Shown in pieces: positions 9,212 through 18,319 of a stretch of 64,000 nucleotides of DNA. Numbering within the stretch: the first letter of the stretch is position 1; each line of letters opens with the position of its first letter. Below the pieces are notes generated by a model. The model was given only the letters and a program-made list of their open reading frames with translations, made no database searches and was not told the DNA's origin. The DNA is from Fictibacillus sp. BK138. Its GTDB lineage: Bacteria > Bacillota > Bacilli > Bacillales > Fictibacillaceae. The stretch lies in assembly GCF_004216955.1 (NCBI RefSeq), contig NZ_SGXL01000001.1, forward strand, positions 2,011,413 through 2,075,412, read 5' to 3'. A program made the position numbers and the translations under genes.

Positions 9212-10069
9212 TTAGCGTTTTAAATTCACCAGTTCTTGAAGGATCTCATCGGATGTTGTAATAATTCTTGTATTCGCTTGGAAACCACGCTGAGCCACGA
9301 TCATTTCCGTGAATTCTTCGGATAAGTCGACGTTGGACATTTCAAGTGCGCCGGCTACTACTTCACCGGCACCTGCAGATCCAGGGGGAGCAACGTTTGT
9401 ATAATCAGCTCCATTTTTAATAGTTCCAGAGTTACTAGTTTCTCTATATAAATTACCGCCTGCTTTTTCCAAACCACCTGTATTAGCAAATTTCGCTAAT
9501 AAAATTTGACCCGCTACTAATGGTGTACTTGTACCTTCTTCTATATATGTCACCATCCCATCCGGTCCAATACTGAAACTTTTAGCATCTGTTGGAATAG
9601 CAATTTTACCTGCTGTTGTTAAAACCCCAGTATTTGTTGCATTTGGTTCAGCAGCAATTACAAACATTCCATCTGAATTAACTAAGTTTCCACTTTTATC
9701 CAAATAAAAGTTTCCTGCTCTTGTTACGTAGTCATTAGTTCCATCATTTACAATAAAAAAACCATCTCCAGAGATTCCTAAATCAAGCGGTCGTCCTGTT
9801 GTTTGTAAGCTCCCTTGCGTATGAACTGTATCGATAGTAGCCATTTGGGAACCCAATCCTACTTGTTTAGGATTCACTCCACCTCTTCCATTTGCGCCTG
9901 CTGTAGGAGCACTAGCACCGGCAATCTGCTGACTCACTAGATCTTTGAACGTCGTACGGCCTTTTTTGAAGCCATATGTATTTACGTTTGCGATGTTGTT
10001 TCCGATTACATCAAGCTTCACCTGAAAATTTTTCATACCGCTGATTCCTGAATACATAGAACGTAACAT
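9212..10069 (-). CDS. flgE: FlgE, flagellar hook protein
   Basis: The 285-residue protein begins MLRSMYSGISGMKNFQ and carries the rod/hook N-terminal signature NNIANVNTYGFKKGRTTFKDL, a central LDLGISGDGFFIV stretch, and the C-terminal coil MSNVDLSEEFTEMIVAQRGFQANTRI. These terminal helices are shared by FlgB, C, E, F and G. Position after flgD and before swrD identifies the hook subunit (called FlgG in older Bacillus annotations). Its length is slightly above that of the B. subtilis hook protein. It is bracketed by hairpins on both sides. Confidence 0.92.
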   Translation of the reverse strand: MLRSMYSGISGMKNFQVKLDVIGNNIANVNTYGFKKGRTTFKDLVSQQIAGASAPTAGANGRGGVNPKQVGLGSQMATIDTVHTQGSLQTTGRPLDLGISGDGFFIVNDGTNDYVTRAGNFYLDKSGNLVNSDGMFVIAAEPNATNTGVLTTAGKIAIPTDAKSFSIGPDGMVTYIEEGTSTPLVAGQILLAKFANTGGLEKAGGNLYRETSNSGTIKNGADYTNVAPPGSAGAGEVVAGALEMSNVDLSEEFTEMIVAQRGFQANTRIITTSDEILQELVNLKR

Positions 10070-10098
10070 TTGTTTTTATCTCCCTTACTTGGTTTAGT

Positions 10099-10124
10099 AA
10101 ACTGCTTCAATCAATCGGCAGTTT
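10099..10124 (-). other. Intercistronic hairpin upstream of flgE
   Basis: AAACTGC and GCAGTTT form a seven-base-pair stem around a 12-base loop in the spacer before flgE. No U-tract follows on the transcribed strand. It may be an RNA processing or stability element; this is inference. Confidence 0.35.
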
Positions 10125-10154
10125 TTGTGAGCCTCCTGTAAAGGTCCAGCTCGT

Positions 10155-10532
10155 TTAATCGTCCATTACGATAGCACCATTAATATTTGTGAAGATCTGG
10201 GATGCGGATTCGTTTCTTCCTAAAGCTGTGATCACGGTCTGGTTCGGCGCATTTACTACAAGGGTTACATCTTTCAAGATCACAAGAGAGTCTTTTACGC
10301 CTTTTCGGCCAGCTTCTTTTATTTTTTCGCCAATTTTGTTCCAGCTAGCGTCAGTTATTTCTATATTCCTGTCTTCCAGCCGCTTTTTTGCGTGCTTGCT
10401 GATCGTGAGTGTTGAATCTAACTCTTTATCAAATAGTGACTTGAACGAATTTTGATTAACATGCTTTTGGTGAGCACGTGCTGGGTAAAGGGTTGGCTGG
10501 TACAATTGATGAGCGGTTATACGTTCGCTCAT
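10155..10532 (-). CDS. Flagellar operon protein of the TIGR02530 type
   Basis: The 125-residue protein contains SKHAKKRLEDRNIEITDASW and a conserved C-terminal half (SLVILKDVTLVVNAPNQTVITALGR), which I recognise as the small uncharacterised flagellar-operon family found between flgD and flgE in many Bacillaceae. B. subtilis has no equivalent gene annotated at this spot to my knowledge. There is no signal peptide or membrane helix. Its exact function is unknown; its place between the hook cap and hook genes suggests a hook-assembly role. Confidence 0.75.
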   Translation of the reverse strand: MSERITAHQLYQPTLYPARAHQKHVNQNSFKSLFDKELDSTLTISKHAKKRLEDRNIEITDASWNKIGEKIKEAGRKGVKDSLVILKDVTLVVNAPNQTVITALGRNESASQIFTNINGAIVMDD

Positions 10533-10546
10533 AGCATCAACTCCTC

Positions 10547-10999
10547 TTATTTTGCTGGGTCTGTAATCTTAATAACTTGGAAACTGGTTATCTTTGATCC
10601 GTCACTCATTTCAAGCATGACAGAACCTTTTTCAAACAATACGGCTTTAACAGTACCTTCTTTTTCTTCTAATACTTTCTCGCCATCTGCATCTACAGTT
10701 TCCGATTCATAAGTAACTTGCTTTCCAATCATCTGGCTTTGTTGAAGAAGTGATGCTTCTGTCTGGAATGTCAGAAACTGCTGCATCGTCTGGTTCATGT
10801 TCGTCATCTGTTCAAGTGAGGAGAAGCTCGCCATCTGAGCAATAAATTCTCGGTCCTGCATCGGGCTTGTAGGATCTTGGTTTTGCAGCTGGGTGATAAG
10901 AATCTTAAGAAAATCATCTTTCCCTAAGATATTGGATCCGGTCTGTTTTGTTTTAGCCTGGTAGTTGGATAACATGAGATTTTCTGATACTTTCGACAT
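10547..10999 (-). CDS. flgD: FlgD, hook-capping (hook scaffold) protein
   Basis: The 150-residue protein has the FlgD N-terminal signature [41 protein letters not shown] (residues 25-64 region). The C-terminus ([20 protein letters not shown]) is short, as in the Bacillus YlxG form, and lacks the long domain of enterobacterial FlgD. FlgD caps the growing hook and allows FlgE polymerisation. It lies six bases after fliK. Confidence 0.9.
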   Translation of the reverse strand: MSKVSENLMLSNYQAKTKQTGSNILGKDDFLKILITQLQNQDPTSPMQDREFIAQMASFSSLEQMTNMNQTMQQFLTFQTEASLLQQSQMIGKQVTYESETVDADGEKVLEEKEGTVKAVLFEKGSVMLEMSDGSKITSFQVIKITDPAK

Positions 11000-11005
11000 T
11001 ATTCA

Positions 11006-12175
11006 TCACACCTTTTCATTTAAAACCATTTGTGAGAGCTGTTCTTCAAATGAAAGATTGATGCTGTCAGAGTCATCTGTTTCGTTATCATTTGGCTGAT
11101 GCTGCTCTTTATGGTTTTGACTTTCCTGATCATGAAATTGAAAGGATTGCTCTTCATTTTGGAATATAACTTCGAGCTTTTCAAAATCAATATTTTGTCC
11201 CGCAAAAGCTTGTTTTAGCTGAGTAAGCTGACCATCCAACGCATCTTTGGCTGCCTGAGATGATGCTATAATCTTTGCTGCGATCTCACCATGTTTTTGA
11301 GTCAGCTGAATTTCAATCGTGCCTAGATTTTCCGGTGTAAGCTTAATCTGCATTTTTGTAAAACCAGCTTCCGTTACCATCAGCTTTCCTCTTGAAATGA
11401 TCTGCTGTATTTCACGCACGAATTGCTGCTTTTGTCCTTCTTCCGAAGAAGCAGGTACTTTTAACGTCCATTGTTCTAATGAAGATAACGGACTTTGGAC
11501 GGTTTGAAACTCCTTTGATACCTGTTCTGTCTGTTTTACCGGTACGTATCGCTGGTATGCTTGTTCAGCAAAAGTCTGTACCTTTTTCACAGTGGAAAGC
11601 TGTTCCATGATTTTATAGAAACTGTTTTTATCTGTTGAACCATTCTCCTGCAAAAGTTTTTTTACGTTGCTAAAAATTTGCTCAACTTGTTTTGGAAGAG
11701 CATCTTTACTATCCAGCTTTAATCCCGGAAACCATTTTTCTATCAAGTGAGTCAATTCTTTTTGCTGCGGCTGTGACAACGAGTGCTGCTTATCATTGAA
11801 CATCGCTTGTAAAAGAATAGCTAACTTCATTTCGGGTGCATGAATTTGGATGTTTTCTGTACCGCTAATCTGTTCACTCATCAATGATTCGATCATTTCT
11901 TTGATTTCATCGGGAAATTCGTTCAGCAATGCTTGGACATCTGGATCTTCAACTGCTTCCGGATTCCAGAAATGCTCAGTTTCTTCTGTAGCTGATAATA
12001 AATTTGCAAGGATTGCAGCTAAGGCACCTGCGCCCTCACTGCTCTCCGATGGAATTTGTTCTGCAGGTAAAAGAAATTGTGAAAAGAGAGATTGGGAAAT
12101 GCTAGTTTGTTTGCTGCCCTGTGTCGTTTGAACCGGCGCTGTACTTTGTGCCATCATTACTTGCATTGTTAACAC
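11006..12175 (-). CDS. fliK: FliK, flagellar hook-length control protein
   Basis: The 389-residue, glutamine- and serine-rich protein has a low-complexity N-terminal half and the FliK C-terminal domain at about residues 270-350, with IKLTPENLGTIEIQLTQKHG and DALDGQLTQLKQAFAGQNI. In the family this domain contacts the cleaved FlhB C-terminus to stop hook growth. The charged tail (residues 350-389) is variable. The position upstream of flgD agrees with B. subtilis. Confidence 0.9.
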   Translation of the reverse strand: MLTMQVMMAQSTAPVQTTQGSKQTSISQSLFSQFLLPAEQIPSESSEGAGALAAILANLLSATEETEHFWNPEAVEDPDVQALLNEFPDEIKEMIESLMSEQISGTENIQIHAPEMKLAILLQAMFNDKQHSLSQPQQKELTHLIEKWFPGLKLDSKDALPKQVEQIFSNVKKLLQENGSTDKNSFYKIMEQLSTVKKVQTFAEQAYQRYVPVKQTEQVSKEFQTVQSPLSSLEQWTLKVPASSEEGQKQQFVREIQQIISRGKLMVTEAGFTKMQIKLTPENLGTIEIQLTQKHGEIAAKIIASSQAAKDALDGQLTQLKQAFAGQNIDFEKLEVIFQNEEQSFQFHDQESQNHKEQHQPNDNETDDSDSINLSFEEQLSQMVLNEKV

Positions 12176-12180
12176 CTCCT

Positions 12181-12747
12181 TTAAAGAGAGTTACTTGCCA
12201 TTAATACCGTTAACTCAGCTGCTCTTTTGGCATCAAGTTTTGCTAGAATAGCAGCTTGTGATTCTGCTTGTAATAGTGTGAGGATCGCTAGAACTTCATT
12301 ATTGTTCATCTCAGACATTACGGCTGCTGCATCTTTCGCTGACATTGCTTCATATAATTTTTTTAACTGTCCATTCTCATCTGCTTTAACAGACGTTTCA
12401 GCATCTTCCACTTGTTTTTCCAGTAAGGCGATATCGCTCTTTAAGACAGTAACTTCTTTTTCTTTCTTTTGAAGGTCCGCCGAAAGAATTTTTATGTATT
12501 CTTCTTGCTCTTCGAACCTATCTTTCCATTGTTTTTCAGTATTCTGACTTACAGATACTGCTGGTGCTTCATCATTTAAAAGATTTTTCACAATCGGAAT
12601 TTTTTTCCCACTGTTTTTGGCCTCTTCAATCACATTTACTCCCATAAATGAAAGCACGATTCCAAATACTGTGACAGCAAATACTGCCGGCACAGCAATA
12701 ACTAGAAGAAACCATACAAACTTGCTTGATTTTTCATTCTGTTTCAT
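12181..12747 (-). CDS. ylxF: YlxF/MotE-like flagellar-operon membrane protein
   Basis: The ATG at 12747 is chosen because AGGTGAG lies just upstream; the longer GTG reading at 12765 precedes this site. The protein (about 188 residues) has one membrane helix near the N-terminus, a coiled-coil region rich in lysine and glutamate, and an MgtE-N-like C-terminal domain (YEAMSAKDAAAVMSEMNNNE). The same architecture is seen in B. subtilis YlxF and in MotE-type proteins that act as chaperone or stator partner. The specific role here is not known. Confidence 0.8.
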   Translation of the reverse strand: MKQNEKSSKFVWFLLVIAVPAVFAVTVFGIVLSFMGVNVIEEAKNSGKKIPIVKNLLNDEAPAVSVSQNTEKQWKDRFEEQEEYIKILSADLQKKEKEVTVLKSDIALLEKQVEDAETSVKADENGQLKKLYEAMSAKDAAAVMSEMNNNEVLAILTLLQAESQAAILAKLDAKRAAELTVLMASNSL

Positions 12748-12761
12748 AAGCTCACCTGTTT

Positions 12762-13199
12762 TCACGACTTCGCATAGCGCAATACGGAGAATTCATCATT
12801 CTGTTTGTTTTCATACAAAGTCAGTTCCATTTCATAGGCACTAAATTGTTTTTCTTTTAATTTTTCATACTTCTTTACTTCGATCGTCTGTTGAAGCAGT
12901 TTTTGCTGGATGACTTGCATTCTTTCTCTGGCTCTTTGTAAGACGGGCTGCATTTCTTTAATCTTATTTGACATAGATAGAAGAAAGCGCTGTGTATTCT
13001 GAAGATCATTGACGACGATTCTTTGTTGGAACTGCTGATTTGAGAGATTCTCAATATCTTCTTTACGTTTTAATAGACTGTAAATTTCTTCTGCGATACT
13101 CTCGAATGCCTGAACAGCTTCACCAAGCTCCAGTTCAATGGATTCTTTTTCTTTTTGTTTAACTGAAAGAACTTTTTCCATTGAAAATTGAAACGACAT
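12762..13199 (-). CDS. fliJ: FliJ, flagellar export ATPase stalk/chaperone
   Basis: The 145-residue protein is almost entirely coiled coil, begins MSFQFSMEKVLSVKQKEKE and contains no membrane segment. This fits FliJ, which sits in the FliI hexamer like the gamma stalk of F1 ATPase. The start ATG shares one base with the fliI stop codon (TAATG). Sequence conservation in FliJ is low, so position next to fliI carries much of the evidence. Confidence 0.88.
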   Translation of the reverse strand: MSFQFSMEKVLSVKQKEKESIELELGEAVQAFESIAEEIYSLLKRKEDIENLSNQQFQQRIVVNDLQNTQRFLLSMSNKIKEMQPVLQRARERMQVIQQKLLQQTIEVKKYEKLKEKQFSAYEMELTLYENKQNDEFSVLRYAKS

Positions 13200-14518
13200 T
13201 ACTGATCATCCTTTCCAAATTCCATAAGCAGCCGTCCGACGGCTTCGTCAAAACTCACATCTTCATCGATCTGCTGTTTTAAAAAAGCTAAAATGCTTGG
13301 GTAGATCTGAATGGCTTCATCAACTGATTTGGAAGAGCCTCTCTTGTACGCTCCAATGCTGATCAGGTCTTCTGCATCAACATAGGATGAAAGCAGTTCT
13401 CTAAACCGGTCTGCAGCCTGCCGATGTTCCTTTGAAACGATATCATTCATTACACGGCTAATGCTTTTCAAAATATTCACCGCTGGAAATTGACCCTTAT
13501 TTGCAAGGTTCCGATCCAAGATAAAATGTCCATCCAATATCCCTCGGACCGTATCAGAAATCGGTTCGTTAAAGTCATCTCCATCTACAAGCACCGTATA
13601 AAAAGCTGTAATCGTGCCTTTTCTATTCGTGCCTGAACGCTCTAACAGCTTAGGAAGGACAGCGAATACACTAGGAGTATAGCCTTTTGTTGTCGGAGGC
13701 TCACCTACTGCCAGCCCGATTTCCCGCTGCGCCATGGCTACACGTGTTACCGAATCCATCATGAGCATGACATTCTTTCCTTGGTCTCTGAAATATTCAG
13801 CAATAGCAGTAGCTGTCTGTGCGCCTTTTATCCGCATCAACGCTGGCTGATCAGATGTTGCAACAATCACAACAGATCGTTTTAACCCTTCTTCACCAAG
13901 ATCTCGTTCAATAAAATCCAGCACTTCACGTCCACGTTCGCCTATAAGGGCTATAACGTTCAGATCCGCTGTAGAATTTCGCGCCACCATACCAAGCAGA
14001 GTACTTTTCCCTACACCGCTACCTGCAAATATCCCTACACGCTGACCTTTCCCTACGGTCAAAAGACTGTCGATCGACCGAATTCCTAGCTGGATGCTCT
14101 CATGGATCCTAGGACGTTCCATCGGATTAGGCGGCTCATTTTCTGTAGGATATCGGAATAATCCTTTTGGCAGAGCTGCTCCATCGAGTGGAGCACCCAT
14201 CCCGTCTAAAACCTTGCCGATCAAGGACTGTCCTACTTTAATTTCAAGAGGTCTGTCCGTCGCCTCAACAAGAGAGCCTACGGCAATATCCTTCACATAT
14301 GTAAAAGGCATCAACAGCACATTCTCTTCTTGAAAGCCGACAACTTCTGCTTTGATTTTTTGTTTTCTGCCATTAGCTGTATGAATATAACAAACATCAC
14401 CGATGGAAGTTTTCGGTCCTTTGGATTCGATCATCAGACCAATGACTCGGATTACTTTTCCGTATCTTTTAAAGGAATCTATCGATTGTAAAGAATCCAG
14501 CAGGTGATCAACGTTCAT
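13199..14518 (-). CDS. fliI: FliI, flagellum-specific export ATPase
   Basis: The 439-residue protein is an F1-beta-like ATPase of normal FliI length. The Walker A motif GIFAGSGVGKSTLLG lies near residues 165-180, Walker B is in MLMMDSVTRVAMAQREIGL near residue 250, and the family motif GEPPTTKGYTPSVFAVLPKLLERSG follows. FliI with FliH and FliJ energises and orders export. It overlaps fliH by 11 bases and fliJ by one. Confidence 0.97.
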   Translation of the reverse strand: MNVDHLLDSLQSIDSFKRYGKVIRVIGLMIESKGPKTSIGDVCYIHTANGRKQKIKAEVVGFQEENVLLMPFTYVKDIAVGSLVEATDRPLEIKVGQSLIGKVLDGMGAPLDGAALPKGLFRYPTENEPPNPMERPRIHESIQLGIRSIDSLLTVGKGQRVGIFAGSGVGKSTLLGMVARNSTADLNVIALIGERGREVLDFIERDLGEEGLKRSVVIVATSDQPALMRIKGAQTATAIAEYFRDQGKNVMLMMDSVTRVAMAQREIGLAVGEPPTTKGYTPSVFAVLPKLLERSGTNRKGTITAFYTVLVDGDDFNEPISDTVRGILDGHFILDRNLANKGQFPAVNILKSISRVMNDIVSKEHRQAADRFRELLSSYVDAEDLISIGAYKRGSSKSVDEAIQIYPSILAFLKQQIDEDVSFDEAVGRLLMEFGKDDQ

Positions 14519-15314
14519 TTTCTGTCACCTCAATTTGTTCCAGCAGCTTATCTCTTATTTCTTTTAGCTGAACATCAAGAGTGGCATCTATTTTTCCGAA
14601 CGGAAACTCAATAACCGCTCCATTTTCTCTTAATGATTCATCAGGATAGATGAATAGTGAAGAAGTGGATTGAAGCACATTCTTCAATTCTTCACGGTGC
14701 TGGACAGTCAAATCGAACCAATCGACCGGAACATATAATTTTACTTCTTCAAACTCACGGGCTTCTTTAACAAGCTGCTTTACGATCGAAACCCATGTTT
14801 CTGGTGTTTCCTCAAGCTTCTTTCCGATAATTTTCTCGGCTGCTTTCATAGCTAATAAAATCATCTGTGGTTCTGCTTCACTTAAAACTTGATAATAGTC
14901 TTGTTTCGTTTTTTCAATAAAATGCTTTACTTCGTCCAGTTGATTGCTCCAATTTTCAAGCCCTTGATTTAAACCATTCTGAAAACCAGTTTCATAGCCT
15001 TCTTGTTTCGTCTTCTCAAATTCCTGTTCCATCTTTAAATGCCACTCTTGTTCTTGTGCTGCAAGTCTTTGTTGCGTCTCCTGCAGAAACATTTCAGCCT
15101 CTGTTTTTATTCTGGTTGCTTCGTTTTCAGCTTCTTCAAGGAGGTCAGCTGCTTCATTTTTTAGTCGCTGAATCCTAGTTTCATCATCTTCTTCTATAAG
15201 ACTGCTGGATGGAGCTGTGAATATGGAAACAGGCTGTATACCGATTACCACATCTGTTTCCTTCTCAATATTTTCAGTCGTGCGATTGTTAAAAGATTTT
15301 ATTACCTTAGACAA
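14508..15314 (-). CDS. fliH: FliH, negative regulator/stator of the FliI ATPase
   Basis: The 268-residue protein has a long N-terminal coiled coil (about residues 45-125) with GYETGFQNGLNQGLENW, reminiscent of the GxxxG repeats of FliH, and a C-terminal domain (about 140-260) related to V/F-ATPase stator subunits, containing MKAAEKIIGKKLEETPE. It overlaps fliG by eight bases and fliI by 11. Both sequence pattern and neighbours support the call. Confidence 0.92.
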   Translation of the reverse strand: MSKVIKSFNNRTTENIEKETDVVIGIQPVSIFTAPSSSLIEEDDETRIQRLKNEAADLLEEAENEATRIKTEAEMFLQETQQRLAAQEQEWHLKMEQEFEKTKQEGYETGFQNGLNQGLENWSNQLDEVKHFIEKTKQDYYQVLSEAEPQMILLAMKAAEKIIGKKLEETPETWVSIVKQLVKEAREFEEVKLYVPVDWFDLTVQHREELKNVLQSTSSLFIYPDESLRENGAVIEFPFGKIDATLDVQLKEIRDKLLEQIEVTENER

Positions 15315-16320
15315 TCACATCATCTCCTCCGCCTCTAGCGATGACCAGCTCTCCTGCTTCTTCAAGTCTGCGGATCGTACCAACAATTCTCGATTGAGCT
15401 TCTTCAACGTCGCGCAGACGTACAGGACCCATGAACTCCATCTCTTCTTTAAAGTTCTCAGCCATACGCTGTGACATGTTTTTAAACATAACTTCTTTCA
15501 CTTCTTCGCTGGACGCACGCAGAGCGAGGAGCAAGTCTTCATTTTGAACTTCACGAATAACACGCTGAATCGCACGGTTATCAAGAGTAACGATGTCTTC
15601 AAACACAAACATTCTCTTCTTAATTTCTTCTGCAAGTTCAGGATCTTGAATCTCTAGAGCATCAAGTATCGTTCTTTCTGTACTCCGGTCAACACCATTA
15701 AGCACTTCAACGACAGCTTCTACTCCGCCGGCCTGAGTAAAGTCTTGCGTTACAGTAGCTGACAGCTTCCTCTCCAAAATCTGTTCAACTTCATTGATCA
15801 CTTCAGGTGAAGTCCTATCCATCAGTGCAATTCTTTTTGCAACATCAGCCTGCATTTCCTGCGGCAATTCAGACAAGATCTGTCCGGCCTGGGATGAATC
15901 TAAGTAAGCTAATATAAGTGCAATCGTCTGCGGATGCTCATTTTGTATAAAATTAAGAATCTGCCCTGGGTCAGCTTTACGCGCAAAATCGAACGGTCTA
16001 ACTTGCAGTGTGGAAGTCAGCCTGTTTATAATCTGCATGGCTTCATCCTTGCCGACGGCTTTTTCCAGAACCGTTTTGGCGTACCCTATACCGCCTTGAG
16101 TAATGTAATCTTGCGCAAGCGCCAATTGGTGAAACTGAGTGATAATCTCTTCTTTTAGGGTTGAATCTACTTTTCTTACTTGAGAGATTTGCAGAGTCAA
16201 CCTTTCAATTTCTTCTTCACTCAAATGCTTGTACACTTGAGCTGCTACATCAGGACCTAAAGAGATAACGAGGATCGCTGCTTTCTCTTTTCCTGACAGC
16301 TCTTTTACACCTTTTGCCAT
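15307..16320 (-). CDS. fliG: FliG, flagellar motor switch protein
   Basis: The 337-residue protein has the FliG three-domain length. Recognisable segments are LSGKEKAAILVISLGPDVAA at the N-terminus, the middle-domain NEHPQTIALILAYL with the EHPQ motif, and the C-terminal torque domain around FVFEDIVTLDNRAIQRVIRE, where charged residues meet the stator. FliG mounts on FliF and binds FliM/FliY. It is followed by fliH with an eight-base overlap. Confidence 0.97.
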   Translation of the reverse strand: MAKGVKELSGKEKAAILVISLGPDVAAQVYKHLSEEEIERLTLQISQVRKVDSTLKEEIITQFHQLALAQDYITQGGIGYAKTVLEKAVGKDEAMQIINRLTSTLQVRPFDFARKADPGQILNFIQNEHPQTIALILAYLDSSQAGQILSELPQEMQADVAKRIALMDRTSPEVINEVEQILERKLSATVTQDFTQAGGVEAVVEVLNGVDRSTERTILDALEIQDPELAEEIKKRMFVFEDIVTLDNRAIQRVIREVQNEDLLLALRASSEEVKEVMFKNMSQRMAENFKEEMEFMGPVRLRDVEEAQSRIVGTIRRLEEAGELVIARGGGDDVIV

Positions 16321-16333
16321 CGTTCGTTACCTC

Positions 16334-17926
16334 CTATTCCTCTGACAACCACGTTCGTACTAGTTTTGCAAACTCTTCTGGTTTTTCTTTAGCCATTCTT
16401 TCCAACTGTTCTTTACGTACCGTGCCTTCTGAGCCCTGCTCCTTGTTCACATCAGGTACATAATATGTCTGTTGTTCTTCCATCTCGTATTCTTCTATCG
16501 TGCCTTTATCTTCTTCCGCTCTTCTTTTTCGTGTCAGCAAGAAGATTAATAGAATAATAACGATCAGCAGGATACCGCCTGTAATATAGATCCATAGTGG
16601 AATGCCTGCCTTTGCAGTCACCATGTCTGGCTTGCCGTTAAACGGCTGTGCAGAAACGAAGATCTTCTCTTGAATCTGCTCTTCTGTTAATTCGCTGTTA
16701 ACATCCTTTGAAATACTCGTTCTAACAATCGCACTCAAAATCTGTTCAATATCATCTAATCTTTCTTGCGGCAATGAATCAGGTTGTTTCGGATTAGGAG
16801 GTTCAACCATCACTTGAATTCCTAGATCGCGAATCTGGTATGGACTCTCTACGATTTCTTTACGGATCTTATTCACTTCATTATTGATGCGTTCTTCTAC
16901 TTTTTCGTAATCTCCGTTAGATCCAGCAGCTGACCCAGGGTATGTTGGTACTTCCTGATCACCTGTTCCGGATACACCCCCGGCAGTTGCACCCTCGCCG
17001 GTGAACGTCTCCCGAATCCGTTCAACACTTATCTCGATGCCTTTCATGTTTTCCTTATCTACGGGCTCGATTAAGGTTTCTTCACGTTTCTCTTCAGTAA
17101 AATCTATATCCGTCGTTACAGTTGCTACAACTTTGCCCTGTCCCATGATCGTAGCCAGCATCTGCTGCACTCTGCGCTGAAGGTCTCTTTCTACATCCTG
17201 TTTTATTTTTCTTTGCTCTTCATACTTTGATGCTGAAGAAGTTGAGTTCACTGAGTTTAGATCATAATAATTAAAGTATTGGTCTGTGATGACGATATTT
17301 TCCATAGGAAGATCAGCGACACTTTTAGATACTAGGTGATAAAGTGCTTTCACTTGTTCTTCATCCAGCCGTGCCCCGGCACCTAATGAAAGAACTACAG
17401 AAGCAGATGCTTTCTCTTCTTCCTGATTGACCCAGACACTGCTCTCCGGAAGTGTAATCATTACACTTGCGTCATCTACCCCATTAATACTCTTGATCAA
17501 GTTAGCAATTTCCGTTTGTGTTGCTTCTCTTTCAAGAACTCCGAATTCTTTATCTGTAATTCCGAATCCCGATTTTTCTCCAAAGTATGAAAAATCTATA
17601 TTCCCGCTTTTAGGCAGCCCTTCAGCAGCAAGCTGTACCTGAAGGTTATTCACCTGGTCTTGTGGAACCAATATTGTTTTCCCGCCATCCTGCACTTCGT
17701 TGGCGATCCCTTTACTGTTTAAATTTTCTTGGATCTGCCCAGCTTCTTGCGGAGAGAGATTCGTATATAAAGGTACAAGGTTCGGACTGGACATCATCAC
17801 GGTCAGAAAAATAAAGCCTGCAATAAAAATGAATATCCCGCCAAGAATTAGTCCTTTTTGTGCATTAGAACGTGATTTGAAACGTTCAGTGATTTGCTTG
17901 GTGACTTGTTTCCATTTTTCTTTCAT
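16334..17926 (-). CDS. fliF: FliF, MS-ring protein
   Basis: The start is placed at MKEKWKQVTKQ (ATG 17924-17926), directly after a GGGGGA site; an upstream Met at 17947 precedes that site. The protein, about 530 residues, has membrane helices near the N-terminus (about 25-47) and near residue 450, a YscJ-like periplasmic domain including LVPLYTNLSPQEAGQI, and a cytoplasmic C-terminus that binds FliG. It forms the MS ring and switch C-ring scaffold, the first structure of basal-body assembly. Confidence 0.96.
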   Translation of the reverse strand: MKEKWKQVTKQITERFKSRSNAQKGLILGGIFIFIAGFIFLTVMMSSPNLVPLYTNLSPQEAGQIQENLNSKGIANEVQDGGKTILVPQDQVNNLQVQLAAEGLPKSGNIDFSYFGEKSGFGITDKEFGVLEREATQTEIANLIKSINGVDDASVMITLPESSVWVNQEEEKASASVVLSLGAGARLDEEQVKALYHLVSKSVADLPMENIVITDQYFNYYDLNSVNSTSSASKYEEQRKIKQDVERDLQRRVQQMLATIMGQGKVVATVTTDIDFTEEKREETLIEPVDKENMKGIEISVERIRETFTGEGATAGGVSGTGDQEVPTYPGSAAGSNGDYEKVEERINNEVNKIRKEIVESPYQIRDLGIQVMVEPPNPKQPDSLPQERLDDIEQILSAIVRTSISKDVNSELTEEQIQEKIFVSAQPFNGKPDMVTAKAGIPLWIYITGGILLIVIILLIFLLTRKRRAEEDKGTIEEYEMEEQQTYYVPDVNKEQGSEGTVRKEQLERMAKEKPEEFAKLVRTWLSEE

Positions 17927-18007
17927 TTTTTCCCCCGATAAACACAATAAAAATTTTTTGAAGCTACCCCCAAAATAGAATGCGAACTTCGAATTATGTA
18001 TTAGCTA

Positions 18008-18307
18008 TTAAACTTGCATCCTCATGATTTCTTGGTATGCTTCTACCACTTTATTGCGAATTTCAAGAGTGGTCTGCAATGTAACACTCGCTTTCTCTGC
18101 CGTAATCATGACCTGATGAAGATTATCCATATTGCCATTCATCAACGCTTGTGTAGCTGCGTTAGACTGTGCTTGTGTCTCATTTACATTCTCCAATGCA
18201 CCCTTAAGATAATTTTTGAAGCTTTCTTGAGCTTCATAAGGTGTCGTTTTTGCAGACGGAGATACACCGTTCATGCTTTGAATCGTTCCTAAAGAAATTT
18301 TATCCAT
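18008..18307 (-). CDS. fliE: FliE, hook-basal body junction protein
   Basis: The 99-residue protein has the FliE C-terminal signature DNLHQVMITAEKASVTLQTTLEIRNKVVEAYQEIMRMQV in its last 40 residues. FliE joins the MS ring to the rod. It sits 12 bases after flgC and before fliF, the conserved Bacillus order. Confidence 0.95.
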   Translation of the reverse strand: MDKISLGTIQSMNGVSPSAKTTPYEAQESFKNYLKGALENVNETQAQSNAATQALMNGNMDNLHQVMITAEKASVTLQTTLEIRNKVVEAYQEIMRMQV

Positions 18308-18319
18308 GTGCTACCTCTC

